Shown here: piece after piece, positions 1 through 5,120 of the stretch
Layout: the number at the start of each line of letters is the position of its first letter
Position numbering within the stretch: the first letter of the stretch is position 1
Assembly: GCA_017999075.1 (NCBI GenBank)
Contig: JAGOBX010000297.1
Coordinates: 1 to 5,120 of the forward strand
DNA from: JAGOBX01 sp017999075 [NCBI: Candidatus Babelota bacterium]
GTDB taxonomy: Bacteria; JAGOBX01
Length of the DNA stretch: 5,120 nt
Direction of reading: 5' to 3'
The notes under the pieces: model-generated
Databases searched by the model: none
What the model saw: only the letters and a program-made list of their open reading frames with translations
What the model was told of the DNA's origin: nothing
Translations under genes and position numbers: made by a program

Positions 1-18
1 CTATTTGTCTTTGTCTGA

Positions 19-1686
19 ATGTTTATTCTGCCGAGTACGCATATGTCACATTATAGATCAATTGTAATAATTTTATCAGCTCTTTATTATTCATTTTCAT
101 TCAATTATTCGATGTCTTCTGACGATTATGTTTTTATAGTGAGGGGAATCTCTCTGGCAAATCCTGATTTCGCTTTAAATGACTGGTTTATAAATACATT
201 CAGTTATCATTTCATATTTGATTATTTAGTATCTTTTTTTTATTCCATTTCTTCAAGTGAAAACTGGTTTTTCAGGGTGTTTTTTTCTTCTTTTGTTTTT
301 CTTCATTTTGTTATGGCGTTGAGTTTTTACCAATTGTTTAAAAATAAAAAATATGGTTATTTTTTGTGGGTTATTTTTCTTTTGTTTTTTAGAGTACTTA
401 TAAATAAGTTCTTTTTTTCTTTTGGTTTTATGCTAAGTTATTCTCCTGAAAGGTATGCTTCGATACTTCTTCTTATATCATTTTCTTTAATAATAATGGA
501 ACATATTAATATAGGAATTTTTATTTTATCTTTAGCTGCGTTATTTCATCTGAACACATTTCTTTTGATTTCTATTCTGCTTTTTTTTATAATTTTATAT
601 TCTTGGATTTATAAAAAAATAAAGGTATATTTTATTTTAGGCATATTGTTTTTTTTAATATGTTCAATACCGAATATTTATATAATATTGAAGGTTTTAG
701 CTTTCCCCAAAGAATTAATTGAAAAATCCAATGAAATAATGCGGAATGTGAGATCTCCGTTTCATTATAGTGTAAGAGATATATTTAATAGAACATACAT
801 TATTAATTTTTATATTTTAAATAGTTTTCCTTTAATATTTCTAATTTACACATGGTGGAAAAATAAAAAATTGAAAATTTCAATAGATATATATCTGTAT
901 TTGGTTATATTCTTTTTAATAAACTTCTGGATAGTTTTGATGAATTTCTATCCTATTAATTTTGTCAGAAATCTTCATATAGGAAGACTGACGCCGTATG
1001 TATTATTTATAGGATTTTATATTTTTGTTAGCAATATACCAGAATTTTTATCTGAAATAAAAAAAACATTGGTTTTTATTTTTATATTTTTTTCAATCTT
1101 ATGTCTTATTGTTTCAATTAAATTATATATTCCTTTAATAATTCTTACTGCAATTTTAAGTTTAAATTTTTTTTTAAAAAAAAGACTGGCATTAAATATT
1201 ACGGCATTAATTGTTTTAATTGTTTTTTTTAATTTTTCTAACAGATGGAAGACGAATTTGAACCGCTTTATACAACCATCTCTTTTTTATATGAGCGAAC
1301 ATTATCGTCCTGTTTATTCATGGATAAAAAACAATACACCGATAGGTTCTATTATATTAATTTCTAAAAAATTCCATGCTGTTCGTTTTTTTACTCAAAG
1401 AGCTATAGTCGTTAATTTTAAAAATTTTCCCGTAATGCCTGTTGATACAATAGAGTGGTATAATCGCATAAAAGATTTGGATTATGATGATAAACTGAAA
1501 ACAAATTCAAAAGCATCTTCAAATATCGGATATGAATCAAAAAATCTGAATGAATTATCTGTTACAGCTAAAAAATATGGAGCGTCATTTGTGATTATTG
1601 AAAAAAAATATTTGAAAGAAGAAGATGCAAATAAAATGTATTGCTATAAAGATGATGAATTTATTGTTTATAGAATTAACATATGA
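19..1686 (+). CDS. Polytopic membrane protein, probable GT-C glycosyltransferase with C-terminal DUF6798-like domain
   Basis: A 555-residue protein with about a dozen hydrophobic helices (roughly residues 11-30, 84-104, 112-130, 146-196 as a pair, 203-226, 265-279, 291-310, 323-338, 348-366, 369-385, 392-406) followed by a soluble tail from about 430. The loop after helix 1 carries adjacent acids (D35, D36) and a later NDWF (D55), as in GT-C enzymes that use polyprenyl-phosphate sugars. RSPFHY at 245-250 resembles an R-x-P-H-H-Y signature I associate with this group. The tail has W435-IKNNTP, R456-F, RAIVV at 461-465 and an FKNFP/EWY segment (467-481), which matches my memory of DUF6798. Inferred role: transfer of a lipid-linked sugar on the outer face of the membrane. 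The start is uncertain: ATG 19 directly follows an in-frame TGA (16-18), while ATG 43 (residue 9) also leaves an intact first helix; neither has a good ribosome site. Membrane protein: near certain; glycosyltransferase: likely; acceptor unknown. Confidence 0.8.
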   Translation: MFILPSTHMSHYRSIVIILSALYYSFSFNYSMSSDDYVFIVRGISLANPDFALNDWFINTFSYHFIFDYLVSFFYSISSSENWFFRVFFSSFVFLHFVMALSFYQLFKNKKYGYFLWVIFLLFFRVLINKFFFSFGFMLSYSPERYASILLLISFSLIIMEHINIGIFILSLAALFHLNTFLLISILLFFIILYSWIYKKIKVYFILGILFFLICSIPNIYIILKVLAFPKELIEKSNEIMRNVRSPFHYSVRDIFNRTYIINFYILNSFPLIFLIYTWWKNKKLKISIDIYLYLVIFFLINFWIVLMNFYPINFVRNLHIGRLTPYVLFIGFYIFVSNIPEFLSEIKKTLVFIFIFFSILCLIVSIKLYIPLIILTAILSLNFFLKKRLALNITALIVLIVFFNFSNRWKTNLNRFIQPSLFYMSEHYRPVYSWIKNNTPIGSIILISKKFHAVRFFTQRAIVVNFKNFPVMPVDTIEWYNRIKDLDYDDKLKTNSKASSNIGYESKNLNELSVTAKKYGASFVIIEKKYLKEEDANKMYCYKDDEFIVYRINI

Positions 1687-3116
1687 ATAACTTAAAAATA
1701 TTGATACAGAATAATATAAAGACATCATTGAATATTGCAGAAATTAAATATGCATTCAGGGTATTGCTGACTATAGCTGGTGTAAAATGTGAATTTGTAA
1801 ACAATATTGATGATTTGCCCGATATATATTACGGAATGGAACTTAATAATAATATAAGATTAAATATAAAAATGAGTTCTGTTTTTTATTTAACTGAAGA
1901 AAATTGTGAACCTGAAAAAATTATTTCAGAAAATAATAATTATTTTTTTATATTTAGTGGCTTTTCAGAAAAGGGTATAATAACCGGAAAAGATTCAGCA
2001 GTTATTATCGATAATGATATAATTTTTACAACTTACTACTTACTTTCTGGAACCCACGAAAAAAATATAAAACACAATAAAAAAGATCAGCAGGTTCTTG
2101 AAACTGTTTTGTTGTATAAAAATAAATTATTGCATACTCCTTTAATTAATGGATACGCGCTTCTGATAAAATCATTTTTTGAAAAAACTCATCAATTTAT
2201 TCCTCTTTGGCCGAACCATAAAAAATATGCAATAATTTTTTCTCACGATGTCGATTATCCTGTAATGATAAAATCAATTGAAATTTGCAGACACATTTTA
2301 AAAAATAAAAAAATTGATTTGTCAATAATTGCCGGTATTATTAGGGGAAAAAATAATTTTTGGCGTTTTAATGATTGGGTTAATTTTGAAAAACGATATA
2401 ACATAAGATCTGCATTTTATTTTTCGGGGTTGAAAGGGACATTTTTAAAATATTTGTTTAAAGTTCCTGATACCTTTTATGACATATCTGAAAAAAAATT
2501 CAGAGATGTTATTAAGTATTTAGATGATAACGGATTTGAAATAGGATTATATGCAAGTTATTTAGCATATAAATCTAAGGATTTTTTTGATTTTGAAAAA
2601 AATAATTTGGAAAAAACGTTTGGAAAAAGAGTTGTAGGCAATAGACATCATTATTGGCATATGAATCCAAAAAAAATATGGGAAACTTCTCAAATTCATG
2701 CTGAATCAGGATTATTATACGATACATCTGTTTGCCTGGCGAAACATCCTGGATTCAGATATTCAATTTGCTCTCCATTTCATTTTTTTAATCAAGATAC
2801 AAAAACTGAAATTAATTGCCTTGAACTTCCTTCTGTTTTAATGGATGATCATTTATTTGGATATAGAAAATATCTTGAATATAATAATTATGAGAAAGAA
2901 ATAGATGTTCTTGTTGATGCTGTAAAAAAATATAATGGATTATTGGTTCTTGATTATCATGTTAGAGTTTTTAATTCTGATTTTTTTCCTGACTGGTTGA
3001 AATCGTATGAATATATAATTAAAAAAATAAATGAGGCATCAGATTATTATTGCGATACTCCTGAAAATATTGCTAAATATTGGCTTAATCGTGAGAAACA
3101 GATAAATGGAATATAA
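1683..3116 (+). CDS. Polysaccharide deacetylase (NodB-like, carbohydrate esterase 4 superfamily) homologue with DUF7033-like N-terminal region
   Basis: A 477-residue protein. Residues 1-170 look like the N-terminal region often fused to this deacetylase group (DUF7033-like): an IKYAFRVLL start, IYYG at 48-51 and YYLLSGTHE at 118-126. The catalytic-type domain begins with IPLWP (173-177) and the SHDVD metal motif (187-191). It continues with EIGLYASY (286-293), RHHYWHM (321-327), GLLYDTS (343-349), GFR (357-359), ELPSVLMDDHLF (381-392) and a closing LDYH (423-426). Family enzymes remove N- or O-acyl groups from sugars using a metal held by Asp and His. No signal peptide or membrane helix is visible, so it should act in the cytoplasm or on the inner membrane face. 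The position normally His in the EIGLH motif is Tyr290 here, so activity is not assured. The ATG overlaps the TGA of the previous gene by 4 nt (ATGA), suggesting translational coupling. Beside a formyltransferase, an ArnD-like deformylase role is a reasonable guess. Confidence 0.86.
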   Translation: MNNLKILIQNNIKTSLNIAEIKYAFRVLLTIAGVKCEFVNNIDDLPDIYYGMELNNNIRLNIKMSSVFYLTEENCEPEKIISENNNYFFIFSGFSEKGIITGKDSAVIIDNDIIFTTYYLLSGTHEKNIKHNKKDQQVLETVLLYKNKLLHTPLINGYALLIKSFFEKTHQFIPLWPNHKKYAIIFSHDVDYPVMIKSIEICRHILKNKKIDLSIIAGIIRGKNNFWRFNDWVNFEKRYNIRSAFYFSGLKGTFLKYLFKVPDTFYDISEKKFRDVIKYLDDNGFEIGLYASYLAYKSKDFFDFEKNNLEKTFGKRVVGNRHHYWHMNPKKIWETSQIHAESGLLYDTSVCLAKHPGFRYSICSPFHFFNQDTKTEINCLELPSVLMDDHLFGYRKYLEYNNYEKEIDVLVDAVKKYNGLLVLDYHVRVFNSDFFPDWLKSYEYIIKKINEASDYYCDTPENIAKYWLNREKQINGI

Positions 3117-3132
3117 TATAATATAAAATAAA
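3117..3132 (+). other. Only intergenic gap longer than 1 nt; A/T only
   Basis: Sixteen bases made entirely of A and T separate the deacetylase stop from the formyltransferase ATG. There is no hairpin, no Shine-Dalgarno and no room for a terminator plus promoter. It is probably just an AT-rich translation start region within the operon. Confidence 0.6.
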
Positions 3133-3912
3133 ATGAAAATAGTAATAATGACCAATGAAGGTAGTATTTTTGGCAAAAAACTTATAAACAAATTTATTGA
3201 AAAAAAAATATTAATAGATAAAATAGTAATTATTAAGCAATCGTTTAGTTATAATATTAAATTATTCAAACTGGTTTTAAATAAAACAGGATTATTTCAA
3301 GCAGTTTTTTTTTCTTTAAGGAAAATATTTAAACAGTGTATGATTAAATATAAACTTAGAACCTGCAAGAATTTTATATTTGATTATTGCAATATGAACG
3401 TTCCATTTATAACGACTTTTGCGACTAATAGTTTGCAGACTGAAAAATTATTGAAGAAAATTAAACCGGATATAATAATTCTGGGACAAACAGGTATAGT
3501 AAAAAAAAATATTCTTGATATACCTGCTATCGGGACAATAAATGCTCATCCGGGCATATTACCTGAGTACAGGGGTATAGATTCATATAAATGGGCGCTG
3601 TTTAATGATGATTATGATAAAATCGGCGCTACAGTTCATTGGGTTGATGAAAAGATTGATTCTGGAAATATAATATTTCAGGAATTATATGAAATTAAAA
3701 AAAATGAATCATTAGACAGCTTAGAAAGTAATGTTAATGAATTAGCTGTTGAACTTATGGCTAAGGCAATAGCCGATATGATTAGCAGCGGAATTGTAAA
3801 AGGCCGTCAGCAAAAAAATGAATTATCCAGGCAATATTTTAAAATGCCTTTAAAACTTGAATATAAAACTGCGGCAAAATTAAAAAAATATTTTTTAAAC
3901 AGGCAGGTTTAA
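3133..3912 (+). CDS. Formyltransferase family protein, probable amino-sugar N-formyltransferase
   Basis: A 259-residue protein of the formyl_trans_N fold. It starts with a short beta strand (MKIVIMT) and contains KPDIIILGQTGI (111-122). The catalytic core follows: N137-A-H139-P-G, LPEYRG (143-148), GATVHWVDE (165-173) and D176-SG. N137, H139 and D176 form the Asn-His-Asp set used by N10-formyltetrahydrofolate-dependent enzymes. It is too short for methionyl-tRNA formyltransferase (about 310 residues) and lacks that enzyme's C-terminal tRNA-binding domain. A sugar substrate, such as an aminodeoxy sugar nucleotide as with VioF- or ArnA-type enzymes, fits the neighbours better. Residues 41-83 form a lysine-rich, partly hydrophobic segment before the core that might touch the membrane; this is inference. 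The gene lies 16 nt after the deacetylase gene and 1 nt before the glycosyltransferase gene. The ATG has only A and T upstream and no Shine-Dalgarno, but the protein start fits the fold. The exact substrate cannot be read from sequence. Confidence 0.9.
   Translation: MKIVIMTNEGSIFGKKLINKFIEKKILIDKIVIIKQSFSYNIKLFKLVLNKTGLFQAVFFSLRKIFKQCMIKYKLRTCKNFIFDYCNMNVPFITTFATNSLQTEKLLKKIKPDIIILGQTGIVKKNILDIPAIGTINAHPGILPEYRGIDSYKWALFNDDYDKIGATVHWVDEKIDSGNIIFQELYEIKKNESLDSLESNVNELAVELMAKAIADMISSGIVKGRQQKNELSRQYFKMPLKLEYKTAAKLKKYFLNRQV
3901..3907 (+). promoter_or_regulatory. Ribosome binding site for the GT2 gene
   Basis: AGGCAGG lies 6 nt before ATG 3914 and inside the last codons of the formyltransferase gene. 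It is the only purine-rich, Shine-Dalgarno-like stretch found before any start in this window and it fixes the start of the glycosyltransferase. The match to the consensus AGGAGG is imperfect. Confidence 0.5.
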
Positions 3913-3913
3913 T

Positions 3914-4894
3914 ATGCTGATATCAGTAATAGCTCCAATGTACAATGAAGAAGCTAATATTATCAGAACTTATAATGAGTTGGAGGCTGAATTATCCAGA
4001 TTTTCTGAGATGGATTATGAAATATTGTTTATTGATGATGGAAGCACAGATAATTCATTGACAAAAGCTGAAAAATTGGCTGCTGAAAAAAAATGTTTGA
4101 AAGTTTATGGATATCCGAAAAATCAGGGAAGAGGCATGGCTCTAAGAACTGGATTTGAAAATGCTAAAGGAGATTTGATTATAACAATTGATTTTGATTT
4201 GTCATATAGCGCTGATCATATCGGAAAAATGATAGATGTTCTTGTCAAAGAATCTGATATAGACGCTGTTTTTGTTTCGGCGTATATGCCTGGAGGAATG
4301 ACTGTAGGAGTTCCTAAATTCAGATTATTTGTTTCTAAAATCGGAAATTTAGTTTACAGGAATGTTTTTTCAACTAAAATTTATACTTCTACATGCGTTG
4401 TAAGAGGTTATAGAAGAGACGCAATAAAATATCTTTTACTAACTGAAAAGGATAAAGAAATTCATCTTGAAATTATTTCAAAATTATTGGCTAACGGTTT
4501 TAACATCAAAGAGATTCCAGGAATATTAACTAAGCGTTCTGTTGGAAAATCAAAATTTAAATTCAGCAAAACTTCGATAAGCCATCTTATATATTTTATT
4601 CATGAAAAACCTTTTATGTTATTCGGTTTAATAGGAGTGTTTTTTATCGTGTTAGGAATTATTTCTTCAGGAATAATTTTTTATACAAGATTTGCAGGAG
4701 ATTCTGTTTTTGAAGCAAGTTTTGTAGGCAGGATAGTTTCGCCAAATTTTGTAATATTGAATTATATTTTCGGGTTTCAGTTTATAGCCATCGGATTTTT
4801 AGGTCTTCAGAACAGTATTCTTAAAAAAGAATTTTTCAGAGTACAAAAACAGATAGAATTTCATTTTTCTAAAAAATATGAAAATAAGCAATAA
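3914..4894 (+). CDS. Glycosyltransferase family 2, ArnC/DPM1/GtrB-like polyprenyl-phosphate glycosyltransferase
   Basis: A 326-residue protein with a GT-A domain followed by two membrane helices. Visible motifs are the opening ISVIAPMYNEE (3-13), the nucleotide-binding IDDGSTD (40-46), NQGRGMALRTGF (70-81) and the metal-binding DFD (93-95, in TIDFDLSYS). Further on are the MPGG/VPKFR stretch (125-137) and RSVGKSKF (208-215), comparable to the R-x-x-G-x-S-K loop of DPM1-type enzymes. Helices lie at about 234-258 and 277-300, the same topology as ArnC and GtrB, which move a sugar from a nucleotide donor to undecaprenyl phosphate on the cytoplasmic face. That role is inferred here; direct transfer to a glycan cannot be excluded. 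The start is well supported: ATG lies 1 nt after the previous stop and 6 nt after AGGCAGG, the best ribosome site in the window. The 3' end overlaps the next gene by 17 nt. Confidence 0.9.
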   Translation: MLISVIAPMYNEEANIIRTYNELEAELSRFSEMDYEILFIDDGSTDNSLTKAEKLAAEKKCLKVYGYPKNQGRGMALRTGFENAKGDLIITIDFDLSYSADHIGKMIDVLVKESDIDAVFVSAYMPGGMTVGVPKFRLFVSKIGNLVYRNVFSTKIYTSTCVVRGYRRDAIKYLLLTEKDKEIHLEIISKLLANGFNIKEIPGILTKRSVGKSKFKFSKTSISHLIYFIHEKPFMLFGLIGVFFIVLGIISSGIIFYTRFAGDSVFEASFVGRIVSPNFVILNYIFGFQFIAIGFLGLQNSILKKEFFRVQKQIEFHFSKKYENKQ

Positions 4895-5120
4895 GAAAAT
4901 ATTAATACAATATACAATAAGTATTGCAATATTGTTTATAATTTTTATGAATTTTAATCTGAAAAAAATTGAAACTGCTAATTTTTATTTTAATGTGGAG
5001 TGGTTTTTTTATATAACTTTAACAATGATAATTACATTTGCATTAAGAGCATGGCGCTGGCAATATTTGATGAATAATGAAACGCAAATGGTTTCATTTA
5101 TTAGTTCATTTAAAATATTC
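4878..5120 (+). CDS. Flippase-like membrane protein (LPG_synthase_TM / UPF0104 family), 5' part only
   Basis: The reading frame is open from ATG 4878 to the window edge (81 codons, no stop), so the gene is cut by the boundary. The protein begins MKISNKK, then a hydrophobic helix (about 9-25), a short linker (NLKKIETANFYF) and a second helix (about 41-56) that runs into LRAWRWQYLM (56-65). The L-R-x-x-R-W signature after helix 2, followed by a stretch like SFISSFKI (73-80), is what I recognise from the lysylphosphatidylglycerol synthase transmembrane region family (UPF0104, AglD-like). These proteins are usually a little over 300 residues. They commonly sit beside GT2 enzymes in glycan clusters and are suspected of moving lipid-linked sugars or lipids across the membrane. 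The start lies inside the end of the GT2 gene in another frame (17 nt overlap) without a clear Shine-Dalgarno. A later start at Met24 would remove the first helix and is less likely. Confidence 0.75.
   Translation, partial: MKISNKKILIQYTISIAILFIIFMNFNLKKIETANFYFNVEWFFYITLTMIITFALRAWRWQYLMNNETQMVSFISSFKIF

Larger units (their letters stand above)
19..5120 (+). other. Single co-directional operon segment for glycan or lipid-linked sugar assembly
   Basis: Five consecutive plus-strand genes have junctions of -4, +16, +1 and -17 nt, with no terminator-like hairpin between them. Their products are all of kinds used in building or exporting sugars on lipid carriers: a GT-C-like enzyme, a deacetylase, a formyltransferase, a GT2 enzyme with membrane anchor and a flippase-like protein. 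The operon continues past the right edge and may also begin left of the window, since no promoter is visible in the 18 bases before the first gene. Confidence 0.8.

Noticed and set aside
1-56. Possible 3' ends of a preceding gene: a frame open from base 3 to TAG 54-56, one from base 1 to TGA 16-18, and one from base 2 to TAA 65-67.
   Set aside because: All three frames are short and open to the edge, so none can be preferred. If the TAG frame is real, the first gene would start at ATG 43 with a short overlap; if the TGA frame is real, ATG 19 would follow at once. Sequence to the left is needed.
3112-3122. Two overlapping TATAAT sequences before the formyltransferase gene, a possible internal promoter.
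   Set aside because: Such strings are expected by chance in DNA with so little G+C. The nearest TTGACA-like element (TTGGCT at 3080) is 26 bases or more away, too far for a normal spacer.
3133-3912. Methionyl-tRNA formyltransferase (fmt).
   Set aside because: It is too short, has no C-terminal tRNA-binding domain, and its neighbours are all sugar or membrane glycan genes rather than def or translation genes.
4878-5120. True lysylphosphatidylglycerol synthase (MprF).
   Set aside because: Only the N-terminal transmembrane part is visible, and the glycan neighbours fit the shorter flippase-like relatives. No aminoacyl-transfer domain can be shown in this window.
1-5120. CRISPR arrays, tRNA or rRNA genes, insertion sequences, toxin-antitoxin or defence genes.
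   Set aside because: Coding sequence fills the window, no spaced direct repeats or inverted repeat ends were seen, and no RNA-gene motifs were recognised.

Overview
The window is a tightly packed piece of a bacterial surface-glycan or lipid-linked-sugar operon. All genes are on the plus strand, and the DNA is very AT-rich (by eye about a quarter G+C). Isoleucine ATA, lysine AAA and phenylalanine TTT are used heavily, TGG encodes Trp and TGA is used as a stop, so the ordinary bacterial code applies. Clear Shine-Dalgarno sequences are scarce. The host cannot be named from this sequence; an AT-rich bacterium from a group with weak Shine-Dalgarno use is all that can be supported.

Layout: (1) 19-1686, a polytopic membrane protein that looks like a GT-C glycosyltransferase, with a C-terminal soluble domain resembling DUF6798. 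(2) 1683-3116, a NodB-type polysaccharide deacetylase homologue with an N-terminal extension and no signal peptide. (3) 3133-3912, an N10-formyltetrahydrofolate-dependent formyltransferase of the sugar type. (4) 3914-4894, a family-2 glycosyltransferase of the ArnC/DPM1/GtrB kind with two C-terminal membrane helices. (5) 4878 to the right edge, the first 81 codons of a flippase-like (LPG synthase transmembrane region, UPF0104) membrane protein. Junctions are 4 nt overlap, 16 nt gap, 1 nt gap and 17 nt overlap, so the genes almost certainly share one transcript. No promoter, terminator, RNA gene, CRISPR array, insertion sequence or stretch of more than 16 bases without a gene was seen.

Taken together the five activities mirror, in function though not in close sequence, the Arn (L-Ara4N) lipid A modification route. 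There, ArnA formylates an amino sugar nucleotide, ArnC puts it on undecaprenyl phosphate, ArnD deformylates it, ArnE/F flip it and ArnT, a GT-C enzyme, transfers it outside. The main hypothesis is that this operon makes and exports an amino sugar by the same formylate-transfer-deformylate-flip-transfer logic using different protein families. The main weakness is that the deacetylase appears to have Tyr in place of an expected metal-ligand His.
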